A stretch of DNA of 64,000 nt from Parapristionchus giblindavisi (Eukaryota > Nematoda > Chromadorea > Rhabditida > Diplogasteridae): the NCBI GenBank assembly GCA_943737045.1, contig CALSFV010000218.1, positions 992,001-1,056,000 on the forward strand, in the 5' to 3' direction. How positions within the stretch are numbered: the first letter of the stretch is position 1; each line of letters opens with the position of its first letter. Positions 35,099 to 46,700 of the stretch are shown here, piece after piece. A program made the translations under genes and the position numbers. The notes beneath the pieces are model-generated. The model made no database searches. It had not been told where the DNA came from and saw nothing but the letters and a program-made list of their open reading frames with translations.

Positions 35099-37493
35099 TT
35101 TGATACACCCGTGACAAGATCAAGATTTGGCAATAAAATAGAGTTTGTCTAATAAATTATGTTTTCGTCTCTATTATTCTAAAGATTCGTCCCTTATTCT
35201 TTAACCTTTGAGCAATTCATTATCGATTCATTTCGTTTCTTTTTCTTTTATCATACGCATTTCATTATATATTCATGAATACGCATAAATATTATTATTA
35301 TTAAGATCACTTACTGTTCTCTAGACAACGCCTCCTCTTTGCGTTGATCTAGTAATCGCAGCATATTATGCAGTTCTGCGAGTCTGTAAGATATAGGCAT
35401 ATCATTTCATAAATTAAAATAGTTTGACATTCGTTTGTAAATGAAGACTCCAAATTTCACAGCGCCGTTCCATTGTGCATGCTTCAATAGTGGAATTAAT
35501 CCCTTAGGCAGTAATGCTGTTTTTGACTTATTTACATAATAAATAGGATCGATGTAAATAAATAATCAATAAATGAATAACAATCGTGTACCTCGATCGA
35601 AAGTAGTACTTCTTGTCATTAACGATATTGGCCCCATCTGGATTGATTCCTAACAGAGATGGATCCATATCACCCTCGAATGATTCAATATCGCGAAGTA
35701 CACTCTCCAATTCACTGAAAACAAAAATATATAAAAATATTTATTTATATTATTTGATGATTAATCCCATTCATTTTTTGTAGTGTATGAACGCATTTTG
35801 AATATATTTCAGGAAAAAGAATGTATCCAATCGGTGATGGGCCTTGGTAACCCCATAGAGAGATCAACCGCAAATTCTGGAAATTTATGAGCTGTTCCAA
35901 AAATGACGTTTTTGATGTTTTTGATGTACTTTTCGTTCACATCATCGAGGATATTCACAGACCCAAATTTTATTGAATCATAAACAAGACGTCTTCGGAC
36001 TACTCAACCATAATATAACATTGTTTAAAAAAGTTCATGAATCTGCTAACATATTGCCAAATCTTGTACATCCATTCACCATAGATTTTCGTACCTTGCG
36101 GACAATACATCATTCGAGGCTAGAGACGCTGCGATCTCTTTCTTGGCGCCAGATGTCGGTCGTTGCTCTTTAGACGCTGAGTCGGGTTTTCTTAATAGAA
36201 AAAGTAATTGATTTCCTGGTTCTATCACTGGTTTTCCATCTACGAATGATCAAAGGAAATGCCTTTGCTGTCCAAATTGTGACATATATTACTACAAAAA
36301 GAGAAACTGTGAAAAATAGAAAGAAAAATAGAAAAGAAAATCGAAAAATTGTTAGAAAACAATGATAGGGAAAACATCACTTTGTAGCTGATCCTGCCCG
36401 CTCCCTCGATTGTGGCCGTCGCTTATATTTTTCGTCCGAAACAATAACAGGTTTTTCACCTATAATTTATATTTTTGTTCAGTAATATATCGTTGATGAT
36501 TGATACTGCTTAAAAATGCTCCCACAAATAACGTAACTACTTCGTTCTATATTTTCGATCGACGAGAAAACATTGTTTTAATGTTATTGAAAATTGATAA
36601 CATATGAAAACAGAAATTTCGCTACCTCATTCACAAAGTTAAATATATTTTTAAATTTCAAACCTTGTTCAATCAATTTATCATTCAATCGTGTGATCAT
36701 CTTTCGCGTGAAAATAATCTGGAATAAGCACTATTATTATTATAATTACCAATTCTGTATATACTTTAACAAATTCTCTATCTAATCAAAGTTCAAGATT
36801 CGTATTATTTTTAAATTCAAGTTAATTTAAACATTTTCAAACTAAAAAAAATTAAATATTCTACCTCTTCTTCATCACTATCATCTCCATTCAGATTAAT
36901 TGGATTGATTTTGATCATTGGCGGAGGTTCAACTGTCGCACGCGATATCGGTCTCTCAACAACAATTATGAGAATTGGGAGATACTGACAATTGATCTTT
37001 GATCTTTACTATCACTTATCGATTATTGTACACAGGCATGACGCTATATTCGACAAATTTTTCAATGTATGTTTCCAGTAATATATATTGTAGAAGCAAA
37101 GGACACACAAAGGCACACCTCAAGCTAATTTTAATCACCGCATTGGTAATACTCTCTCGTAGATAAAGAAAGCGAGAGAGTGTGACCAGAGCGGAGAGTT
37201 TCAAATTAGCTCGGGGTGTGAAACTGTGGAATATTCATTGATTAATAATATATTTGGATGTAATCGAACGAAAGGGGAGACAATGGAAGGAGTGAAGTAA
37301 GCAGTCACATAGATGAAACAGAAGCTCATGCAACACAAACAATACAGAGAGGGAGGAGAGAGGAGAAGGAGAGAAGAGAGGGAAAGAGAGAGGGAGAGGG
37401 AGAGGGAGAGAAGAGAGAGAGATGGGAGGAGGAGGGAGAGAAAGGGAGAGGGAGAGAGAGGAGGGAGAGAGAAGAGAGAGACGGAGAGAGAGA

Positions 37494-37573
<80 letters not shown>

Positions 37574-40500
37574 AGAACAGAGAGATGGAGAGAGAGAGGG
37601 GAGAGGGGAAGAGAGGGGAGAGATAGAGAGAGAAGAGAGAGATAGAGATGGGAGGAGGAGGGAGAGAGAGGAAGAGGGAGAAGGAGAAGGAGAGGGGGAG
37701 AGAGAGTAGAATAAAGAAAACTGCGTGAGATACAGACATAGTGGATACAAAGAAGGGATATTATTAGATGAAAGAAAAGGCAAAAGCCAAAGGAGAAAAA
37801 GGAAGAAATCGTATATGGAATGTGGTAGAGCCCATTCCTTTTTGCATCACGCAATTCCAAGAGAAATTAATCTTGAAAAAGAGCAATGTCAAAGCAAATA
37901 TATCAGAAAAAAGGACCGTTTCGAAATGGGATCGTGATGTCATATCAAATGGAGGAGTCATGAGACGATATCAAGGATCACTTGTATAACAGAATTATAG
38001 CCACGGTTTGAGTAACTCCGAATCCACCTTAGGTCCTCCTCATCTTTTGTTACCGGTTACTATGGTGATGCCTTCACTTTGGAGAGATAAAGGAGGGAGA
38101 AAGAGACGGAGAGCGTGGAGGGAGAGGGAGAAAGGTAAAAAGGAGAAGGAGAGAGAAGAGATAGATACATAAGATGAGTGCAACTTAGATATTCTGTGGA
38201 TGGAAACCAGGTGAGCAACATCTCGTACTCGAAACCACAAGAAAGCAAGAACAAAATATGTTATTCTGGGACTTGGAAGGGTTTTATTAAAGGTATTCAA
38301 AATGAATGATACACGGAAAACAGATTATGTTGAAGAATATGAGAGTTACCCATGAAGAACGTGAATGTATTCAATTAAGACCATTGCTTTTGGTGAATAG
38401 AAGTTGCTGTGCAATTCAAAATTCGCGAGGAAGAGGCGAAAGAACGTGTGCAACTAGCTTCTTCTCTTTTTCTGAGTTTTCGCACAAAACATTAGGAAGA
38501 ACAGTTGGAAAAGAATAAAGTATATTAAGAACAATAAAAGGAGTGAATAGATATGCTTTAGAGAAGGCTTGATAAGACAGTCTCAGGGTTACGAATAGAA
38601 TGAAATGAAACTAGAGAATGGTGTAGAGGAGAAGGAGAGATTGAGGTAAAGAGAGTGAGCGAGAAATAAGAGAGAATAGGGAAAGAGACAGAGTGAAAGA
38701 TAGTCTACGCGTGAAAGTAAAAGATGTTCGACAGAGGTTTCTGACGATACAGAGTAAACTAACAAACAATACACCATGAGAGATTGTGTCAAACGTGTGA
38801 CTGTTCTCTCAATTTTTCCCTTTGTCAACAGAGCTCATAACTTAATACTATGGTAATATTTATATGACAATGAAATCCAAAAATATCATAAATGAGGCTT
38901 TCACGATATATCATTTCTATTTTTAATTCAATTCAATTATTTATCTTATCAGCACATTAAATGCAGAAGGGGCCATAACAGGGGGAATCTTCTTATCCAC
39001 AAGATTTATCCTTTCGCTTCTGAGAGAATTCATCTCCATTCAAGAAAACGGCAGCATATACCCATGTCATAGTACAAATAAATAAATATAATAATAGTTC
39101 ATATGTAGTGATGTATTATAAATGAACAAAATATCATTGGAAGGTTGGTCAGGGAACTTTAAAATCGGAGAGGAAATCGATTCAGATTATACTTGAAACA
39201 ATGAGGTTAATCGGATTCTCTGATGATGCGCACATGTTTATTTCAGTGATTATCATCATTATTATTCCACCCTCATTACATCATATACTACGTAATGATA
39301 TGTTTGGTCACTGTACAAACTTTTCTGTATTCTCCTGAATACGAAATGAAAGAACGTTATCAATGGAATGGCAAAAGTCGAAAACAAACGCGAAATGAAC
39401 CGTTGAAAACCATAGAAAAGTATGTAAAAATATTTTGAATTCGCACTTTATTTGTTCTCTGCAAGCAATATTACGTCATGAAAAGATTGTTGGTAACGGA
39501 TTTCCAGCCTCGAATAATGTGAGATATAACACGATGCATCACACAAATCACGTCAGACACAAATATGGGATGTGAGAAATAGAAAAGAGATTCGTGCTTT
39601 TTTTTCGCTTTTTGCACATCCACCATACGGAAATTCAAGCAGATTAAATATGTAGAATATAGTTTTTTTTCAGATGTGAACAGACATACCACAGCTGCTA
39701 TCGATTTATTATTGAAGTCATCGACATAAGGAGAGACGGCAAAGTTATGAGGTGATGTCATCTATAACTCATTGTTGAATCACTCTGATACATAACACTC
39801 TTTCTCGTTTTATTTGATGAAATAAATAAATAAATAAATAAAGCGCTCCATATAAACATTTCAGTGTGGATCTCACACGAGCACATCCATTCGTGCCTTT
39901 TCCAGGGCAAAGAAAACAATATTTACCGTATTTCGCAGACTTTTTGGGGGTGGATTAGCAATGAAGTTCGACAGAGGGGATGTGGATGAATCGACTTTGT
40001 CTAAAGGACGAGGTGATGGAGGAGAATCCCAAATATCTGAATTGATTAAAACATAAATTTCGTACCTCTAAAACCTCGTATCGAGGAAAAAATTTTATCA
40101 TACGTCACTATTTTTCTTGTTTACGAGTGCAATGATGCAGACCTACACCTCTCTTCGGTCTATACTATACTTGGATTCAGAGAACTGCGAAATAGTATGC
40201 AAATGTGAGAGACTAAACGACAGAGATACCTGGTCTCGGACTGGTGACTGGTGAATTTTCCACTGATGATATGAACGAAGGCATTGTAAAAGATGATGAT
40301 AGATTGTCCCGTGGAGTACTTGGTGTTGATGGGTTGGAGGAGAAACTGAGAATTAGATCGAAATCTTCACTTTGCCCACCCTCTCCAGACTTTCCGCGCG
40401 ACACGCGCGCGGGGTAGTATAAAGTCGCGCGCGGGACAGTGACGAGTTGCGAGTTATACGCGGGGTAGTGACAACTCGCGCGCGGGTTAAAGTGAAGTCG

Positions 40501-43500
40501 CGGTATCACGCGCGACTTAAGGACACTTAAGGCACTCAGCAACTCGCGCGCGACTTACTGCAAGTCGCGCGCGACTTATTGTAACTTTTGCGTGAGAACA
40601 TAGTACAGTTTCGCGACTGTTTTCTATAGAAAATGCTTTACATAAATTGTTTAATTGTTTGTTCTGAATGGTTGAAACGATGTCTGGAGGGCATTTCAAC
40701 CAAATATAAGAGCAATGTGAGCATTCTACCCGATTATATATTCTTTTATGAATTTCTAATAGCATTATAAAGACTTTTTAGGACAGAAAACCAAGTGCAA
40801 GTATTTTTAAGCTATTGATGGATGATCCATCTTCAATGTTTTAAAAATCAATAAAATATGGAACGAAAACTCCATAATGTTTGAAATAAATATGTGCAAG
40901 ATAATTTTTGCATATGTGACATTGTAGAATGAAAAAAATACATCATGCATCATAGTAACATAAAAAATAGTTTACATAACTGTCTCATCAATTTATGAAA
41001 GTTCAGTTTAAAAAGTTAGTTCATGATAAAATAATTTTAATTGACGATATGTCTTACCGTTTCCAAGAAGGAGCGGTTTCATTTTTTTCTCTTTTTGGCG
41101 CTTGATGAAATTATTCGTACATTTACCTGTATTTCTTATTGAATGTTGTTTATTCTGTTGCCATAAAGGTACACTTAGTCTGTTCGTGTGTAGCTTATTC
41201 GCTGAATTGCTTAATCTTTCAAGTTAGCCCTCCTGTTCTGTAAAGAAGCTGTTCAACGTTTATTTTGTTTGTGGTTGCAGAATCTGATCATCATGCCTAC
41301 GCAGTAGGTGAACTGAGTTATGATTATGAAGAAGAAGGAGCCGGATGACTGAGAGGATATGCCCATCAAGGATTAATAAGTATGTTTTTTTGTATAATTG
41401 TAAAGCACTAACAAGGGAAGTCAGGTTGGGCGGTCCCGGACTTCGGGATGGGACATATACCTTTCGATAGGTATCCGAAAAAGAAGATTTTTCATGTTGG
41501 TCATTTTGGCAAAATGCCCCTGGGCGCAGAGTTATTTGCATATTTCTCCGGATTTTCGCCCTACAATGAAACACATTCTCTGTGAGATCGAAAGGAAGCA
41601 GTGGTGAATAAGAGTGGTAAACAACACAAGCAATGGCTAAAATGAATTTATTTATTTTTATATTTACTTAAAGAGGATGGTCTATGTATCTTTTGCTTGC
41701 AAGTTCGATTCCCGCACAAGCTATCTCACAGAGAATGTGTTTCATTGTAGGGCGAAAATCCGGAGAAATATGCAAATAACTCTGCGCCCAGGGGCATTTT
41801 GCCAAAATGACCAATATGAAAAATCTTAGTTTTCGGATACCTATCGAATGGTATATGTCCCATCCCGAAGTCCGGGACCGCCCAACCTGACTTCCCTTGT
41901 AAGGTGTTTGAATCCATGCATGATCACGTATAATTTGTGTAGTTAGTGGCATGATCGTGCATTGATTATACTCGAATCATGCATGGATTATCCGTGATCA
42001 TGCATTTATTCTGATATTCCATGCAAGATTACGGAAAATTCGATCATGATTAAGAATCGTGAATGACCATGCATGATCATGGAATTTGCCGGATCATGCT
42101 TGATTTTACATGTATCCGTGATCATGCGTAGATTTAAACACCTTTGTAGTATCGAAAGATTGTCAATTTTGCTAAATAGGAACGATATCTCGTGTCAGTT
42201 TACTCATAAAGTTTGCTCTTGTTAATTATTCATTAATTGTTTTCAGAGTCTCCCTATGATAAATTGAGGATATTATGTACTATTTGCTGAATAATGGAGG
42301 ATGGCCACTCAATATACTAATCGATATTCCTCAGGTAAATTGTTATTCTCTTATTGTTCTCCCGCAGGACTTGTGCCTTGAATAGCGGGATGTAACTTTA
42401 CTAATGATTGGAGTTTTAAAATGGCGTGGGAAGATAAATTCAATATTGGACATCGATTTATTTATTATTGATCTATTTTATTAAGTCAGTAATCATGATT
42501 TATCTGGTGAATTGCATATTCATACCTGTTCAGTATATTTATGGATAAGCTTTAATGAAGCTTAAGGTTAGATAGTGTATTGCTCATTATTATAGTTAGT
42601 ATATTCATTATTTGATGATAGTGGAGGTGTAATGTATCAATTATGTATAATATTTACAGGTAATGAATGTTGTGATTAGAAATAGAGCCCATGGAGTAAT
42701 GTTGTTAATTGACAAGAACAAGGAGATTCTGATCTGTAAGATAATCTTCTATCTGTTATTGAATGTTTAAGTTTGTCTGTATAGGGCTAGATCCTCTTAT
42801 CGACATATTAATTTATCTTATCTTTAACACAATTGTTTCAGAAGAGAAATCGGAATATGATAAGAATATATTATTGTAATTATAAAATTTCATCTGATCT
42901 TACTCTTAGTGTGAAGAGGTTGGTTATTTTATATTTAATACAACTTATCTATATAAAACGGGTCAAACTAATTTGTCCGAGACGCAGAGCGAGTTTGGCC
43001 AAACAGACTATGCATGACATGCATTATTGTTCGGAAATGGTATCTTGAGTGCATTTTTAGAAAATCTATATTAAAGCAACATTCTTTCCAAAATATTCCG
43101 TATTATAAATTTCTTTTAAATTATTATAATGTGTATTATATCATAATATGTATTATATTATAATTATAATGTGTATCGTATTATAATGTGTTTTCCCGTT
43201 ACATAAAATTAGGGACATTAGTTTACCTTTTGAAAAGATCGAAAAGTCTGTATATAAAGGTTTGGCACGTATGAGTTTGGCCAAACTCGCTCTGCGTCTC
43301 GGACAAATTAGTTTGACCCGTTTTATATATATATAATTTTGCCTTTTGATTAAAATAATTCTTTGCAGTGAATCATTCTTCATCGACTAAATTCAATATA
43401 TTATCATCATCTCGATCAAGATTGACAACGACTTTTATCAAGATATTGTTCAATAATTGCCATATCCATTGTATTTTGTTTCCATGTTGATCGAATTTTG

Positions 43501-45649
43501 TTTGTTCCAGTTTTTGTACTCAGTTTTTCAGTTGTTATGGTTCATCTGTTATCTTTTTGTTCATTCAATAAACAATGTATGTACTATATTGTTTGGCCAA
43601 TACAGTATACTTGAAGTTATGTAAGTAAAGCTAGGGCAGGGGAAAGTAGAAGAGGAAGGGAGCGGGTCGCGCACGTCTTATCGACAAGTCGCAAGCGGGT
43701 TATTTACAACTCGCGCGCGGGGTAGTGACAAGTCGCGACGCGCCCGCGCCGCGACTTGTAACTAACCCGCGCGCGACTTGTCACTACCCCGCGCGCGTGT
43801 CGCGCAGAAAGTCTGGAGCTAGATACTCTCTCTTTAGTGAGTAAAAATGCCACCCACAGATGTCGTATTAACAAAGAGATACGTGCTAGAAAGGAAGCTT
43901 TCGATTCTATTATTTACCTGGCTTTTGCGTTGAAACTTTTGAATTTGAATCACTTCTTTCTTGATTGAAATTGTATCGATACCACTAGGTTCGTAACCCC
44001 TCCCCTATTATTACCACCCATCTTCCCCATTTACTTATTTAGTTATCGTTTCCAATGTTCCAACATCTTTGGATGTAAGATATGTTAAATTAAATAATAA
44101 ATGATCATATTATCTTAATCAGTGGGAATATCAAACCTTAACCCGCCACTGCTAGTTGTTCCATTAAGCACGATAGATATGATTCCAACCTTAAAAAAAA
44201 TAAAATACACTTCCGTTCTTTAAAAAATCAATAATTATTGATGTATCACCTGTGTGTGAGTATTCGATAAAGTTTTGAAGATTCCATGAGTCGTGAATCT
44301 ATTAATGATGTCACAATTACAAAAATAGATATCGATTGATTGATCTACCTAATATAATGGGCGGGTCCATTCGTCAATAATGTTTGTTTAGTATTAACAT
44401 GTTCATCTTCGACAAAGTATATTTGACCCTTTAATAATCTTTATTTCATTCAAATGACAATTGTCATTACCTTGGTGACATAATCAGCATCATATGAATT
44501 GCCAGTTGTATTTCGATGTTTGCCAGGAGTGGGAAGGCCAAAACTAACAGTCATCGAACTTGCTTCAATACATTTCATTTTCATATCCCACTCTTATCGA
44601 ACAATCAAGTTTGGATTAGAATATAATTGTTCGGTGAAACTTAAAATAACATGAAAAAATAACATGATCTGTTGAATAGATATGGTCCTGCTAGTATCTA
44701 TCAGATGTTGAGAGTAGAGGCTGCATCAAATTAAACCAGAATCGCTTAAAGCGAAGGAGCTCCATAACTCCCTTATCGCTTTTTCCCTTCATTATTCATG
44801 TGATGGATAAACAAATAAATAAATAAATAAGTACATTGTTGAATGTACCAGGGGTGCGAAAAATTACCCGGCCTTTTCTTTTTTTCTTTTCCGAAATTTC
44901 CCGAATTTCCCGGACTTTTTCGGAAACATCCATTTCCCGATAAAAAATTCGGGAAATTTTTTGTGAAAAAAATGATTTTTCGAAGGAAAACGATTGTAAT
45001 TAAGTAGTTTTGAATAAAAATGTCGCATATTTTGAGAAAGCAAAGCAAAAGATGATCACCTGAATTTTGAAATACAGTTTTCGACTAATGCTTTCTAGTA
45101 TACATATTATGAGGCTTATCGAAGAACCATTTCCAAAATGAAAGTAAAAAACGGTTTAAGTGCGAATTTCTGCTAACCATGATCAGTTTATCTCTTTATT
45201 ATGCCAGAAAATAGCAGTTTTAGAAAAAGAGATCTTATATGAGCTAAAAACGAAAGATCATTTTTTCCCGAAATTTCCCGATTTCCCGACTTTTGAAATC
45301 GGGAAAAAATTTTTCCCGAATTTTTCTGAAAAATATTTGCCGCACACCCCTGGAACGTACGTATGAATTGAGGATGAGCGACTACATCGATTCTGAAGAT
45401 GTCCACCGTTTCTTCTAATTTTATTATCAAAGATTGTGGATAGCCTCGATTCCTGCAGTATATATTGCAATGATATTAATGTATTTACGATGAAGTACCA
45501 CAAATAAATAAATAAATGACCAACTTCTCCGATATCCAACATACTCCATTGCCTTCCACTCTTAGCACGCTCGGTTGTTCTTTTCGAAATTTCTCGATCG
45601 CCTCTTCATCTTCACTCGACACTGACAACAACTCGTAATGAACTACCAT
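32175..45649 (-). CDS. Large multi-exon gene: beta-rich N-terminus, low-complexity middle, coiled-coil C-terminus (possible CEP104/FAP256-like)
   Basis: The 3' half has firm, phase-matched exons: 36865-36954, 36664-36718, 36381-36459, 36095-36239, 35592-35714, 35315-35383, 34870-34936, 34736-34806, 32360-32426, 32175-32219. It encodes an acidic NLNGDDSDEEE patch, basic segments, then charged helices (HNMLRLLDQRKEEAL, MDALQKGDYDEAQVQKD) and ends SRIRKEAKTSASK. The one phase gap is between 36381 and 36239, where a small exon may be missing. The 5' half joins in phase: 45525-45649 (MVVHYELLSVSSEDEEAIEK), about 44470-44560, 44345-44406, 44265-44306, 44150-44193, about 43917-43958, 41058-41126, 40230-40382, 39927-40036, 39690-39761; the join between 44150 and 43958 is not resolved. 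ELLSVSSED plus a beta-rich HTQVGIISIVLNG segment and a DYDEAQ helix faintly recall the ciliary-tip protein CEP104, but no TOG domain or zinc finger is seen. TTAACAG just before the first ATG could be an SL trans-splice acceptor. The two halves could be separate genes. Confidence 0.55.
32632..34627. mobile_element. 2.0-kb foldback element with ~850-bp arms
   Basis: ATATGAGAGCATGTCTGAGG near 32635 is mirrored near 34605-34627. The palindrome continues through GACATAGCGAAAAATAAATT and CTACCAGGCGACCTCAGCC up to GGTGCGATACTGCACCATAA near 33460, with its partner at 33912. The loop is about 430 bp. The left arm carries an extra ~130-bp MITE near 33112-33240. The mirrored frames at 32593-32915 and 34354-34652 are shadows of the symmetry. 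The element lies in one intron of the large minus-strand gene (32427-34735). Confidence 0.9.
33112..33240. mobile_element. MITE (TCTATGTTGAACGGTCGTTC family), copy 2, nested in foldback arm
   Basis: TATTCTGGTCCAAGCCATTT to TGAGCGGTCGTTCTTGCTTT. It interrupts the left arm only: the right arm near 34170 lacks it, so it inserted after the palindrome formed. Confidence 0.7.
35060..35101 (+). repeat. (TTTA)n microsatellite
   Basis: About ten ATTT units in an intron of the large minus-strand gene. Shorter AAAT runs occur at 39826-39841, 44814-44830, 45501-45517 and 61554-61580. Confidence 0.9.
37110..37222. mobile_element. GCACACCCCAAGCTAATTT MITE, copy 5
   Basis: AAAGGCACACCTCAAGCTAA to AAATTAGCTCGGGGTGTGAA with inner CTCTCGTAGATAAAGAAAGC followed by GAGAGAG. 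Confidence 0.85.
37345..37710 (+). repeat. Long (GA)n / GGAGAGA microsatellite
   Basis: About 365 bp of almost pure purine, with a perfect (AG)n core at about 37500-37568. It creates long Arg/Glu and Ser/Leu open frames on the two strands that are not genes. Purine bias continues at lower density to about 38730. Confidence 0.97.
38945..39060 (+). repeat. ~115-bp dispersed repeat, inverted copy of 13345-13465
   Basis: CACATTAAATGCAGAAGGGG through GGGGGAATCTTCTTATCCAC to GAAAACGGCAGC. Near-identical to the reverse complement of 13345-13465, including the AAATAAT-type tail. Confidence 0.8.
40383..40590. repeat. GC-rich TCGCGCGCG palindromic repeat, copy 1
   Basis: Starts CTCCAGACTTTCCGCGCGAC and is packed with words such as AGTCGCGCGCGGG, GGGGTAGTGACAACTCGCGC and CTCGCGCGCGACTTACTG in both orientations. 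Its first base abuts the exon at 40230-40382, so its end (CTGGAG on the minus strand) is the 3' splice site. The same terminus occurs inverted at 43821. Confidence 0.8.
41408..41903. mobile_element. ~495-bp foldback MITE, CAAGGGAAGTCAGG ends
   Basis: ACAAGGGAAGTCAGGTTGGG at the left is mirrored by CCCAACCTGACTTCCCTTGT at the right. The arms are about 175 bp and nearly identical (CAAAATGCCCCTGGGCGCAG is shared), with a loop near 41586-41730. The mirrored frames on it are not genes. Confidence 0.9.
41909..42145. repeat. CATGATC palindrome cluster, copy 2
   Basis: GTGTTTGAATCCATGCATGA to ATGCGTAGATTTAAACACC form inverted ends. Between them are many GCATGATCA-type words. Resembles the cluster at 15055-15235. 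Confidence 0.65.
42945..43335. mobile_element. ~390-bp inverted-repeat element
   Basis: ATATAAAACGGGTCAAACTA followed by ATTTGTCCGAGACGCAGAGC at the left returns inverted at 43270-43330. The ~60-bp arms are almost perfect and the spacer is AT-rich. Confidence 0.8.
43640..43821. repeat. GC-rich TCGCGCGCG palindromic repeat, copy 2 (inverted)
   Basis: Ends CTACCCCGCGCGCGTGTCGC followed by GCAGAAAGTCTGGAG, the reverse complement of the start of copy 1 with one change in about 36 bases. It contains the same GTCGCGCGCGGG words and can itself fold. Confidence 0.8.
44845..45356. mobile_element. ~510-bp foldback element with CCAGGGGTGCG ends
   Basis: ACCAGGGGTGCGAAAAATTA and its mirror ending GCCGCACACCCCTGG. 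The arms are built of TTCCCGAATTTCCCG words on one side and CGGGAAAAAATTTTTCCCG on the other. Located in the first intron of the large minus-strand gene. Confidence 0.8.
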
Positions 45650-45772
45650 CTGTTAATTGATGAAACCTATATATATATTATATATTTAATCTACGCCCGA
45701 GAGCGCAACGAGAACAATTAGAAAATACGAGTGAAACATAATGATACATGATGATAATGACTCTCATAAATA

Positions 45773-46129
45773 CTATGGTGAATAACGATAGAATAGAATT
45801 CGAGTGAATTGTTCTTGGACCTTCTCTATTTTCTGACTATCTTTCTTAGTATAGGGGTTCCAGAAAGGAGACGCAAAATCAAGATGAGGAAGAACATAAG
45901 TACGGTAACATTTGACTAGAATATCAGGATTATCGACAGAAACGGCACGGAGCATTGTGAATAAGGCAGTTTTGGCTTTACAAGTACGGTCATCAATTGA
46001 GGCATTTCTGAGGAGAGAGAGGACAATTTGGACGCCTAGATCACGTTGAGGGGATTGACTATAGAGAATGATATTACTGATTGAATAGGAAGGAGGAGAT
46101 GAACCAATATGAAACCTGGAAAATAAACT
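45773..46129 (-). pseudogene. Non-LTR retrotransposon reverse transcriptase fragment
   Basis: About 119 codons stay open on the minus strand. RDLGVQIVLSLLRNASIDDR followed by CKAKTALFTMLRA, then ILVKCYRTYVLPHLDFASPF and WNPYTKKDSQKIEKVQEQFT match the region after the catalytic domain in LINE reverse transcriptases (the DLGV, K.Y.TYV.P.L.YAS..W.P and IE.VQ..FTR motifs). The YADD active site and the endonuclease are absent, and the segment between DLGV and the later motif is shortened. A 5'- and internally truncated relic. Confidence 0.85.
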
Positions 46130-46604
46130 CGACTGGAATGCGTTTTTGAGTTAAAGATAATCGAAAAAAATTCAGTGATATTAACTATCGTTCACTACAT
46201 TTTAAAAATATATAATAATAAAAATTAAGGGTAGACTCACTTTCCTTAGTTTAACCCGCTAGTATTCTCTTTCATTTCGGTATCCAAGGTCTCTAGAGGT
46301 AGAGAAGAGTGGGTGAGTAAAAAGATGGGGGTGTAGGATTTGAGGTGGGTAATATAATAACAATAATAATTTATCTAAGCCCGAGGCGCGACAGTAGTTG
46401 AAATGAAAATAATTGTGATTTGACAGTGATTCTCCAGGGGATCAGGGTCGAAAGAGCTGACATGGTGCCATTCCGAACAGTTTGCAAAGCCTCGTCAGTA
46501 TTTTGTTCAGAAAAAATCAGTATTTTGTTTTAGATTATTAATAATTTATTATACACTACGGATCAACAGAGTATAAGAATCATCAATTGGAGAATGTCCA
46601 TACT

Positions 46605-46700
46605 GTGTTCTCGTTCGGTGTTAGGTACATTACCCATCGTTGTCATACACTTTGGGTTTTTTGTGAAGTGCTTCTGCATTTCTTATGTTATTCACTGCGA
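46605..46700 (-). repeat. Copy of a sequence also at 50515-50615
   Basis: Shares the order GTACATTACCCATCGTTGTC / AAATTGCCCGTCGTCGTCAT, GAAGTGCTTCTGCAT / GAAGTATTTCTGTAT and GTTATTC with the second locus. Read on the minus strand both give an Asn-Asn ... Glu ... Asp-rich peptide ending in a stop, so they may be decayed paralogous exons. Confidence 0.5.

Larger units (their letters stand above)
36955..39689. other. 2.7-kb intron or intergenic gap filled with repeats
   Basis: Lies between phase-compatible exons at 36865-36954 and 39690-39761. It holds a MITE, the long GA microsatellite, purine-biased sequence to about 38730 and the repeat copy at 38945-39060. I see no further exon. Confidence 0.5.

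Noticed and set aside
37201..37860. Longest open frames of the window (219, 182 and 137 codons on minus; 110 on plus)
   Set aside because: They are Ser/Leu or Arg/Glu translations of the GA microsatellite, open in several frames at once, with no protein-like composition.
41680..41730. GCAAGTTCGATTCCCGC, like a tRNA B box in the loop of a foldback
   Set aside because: No A box, D arm or acceptor pairing at the right distance.
41260..41952. Mirrored 104- and 94-codon frames
   Set aside because: Shadows of the CAAGGGAAGTCAGG foldback element.
44773..45542. Several 80-94-codon frames around 45 kb
   Set aside because: They come from repeated TTCCCGAATTTCCCG words of a foldback element.
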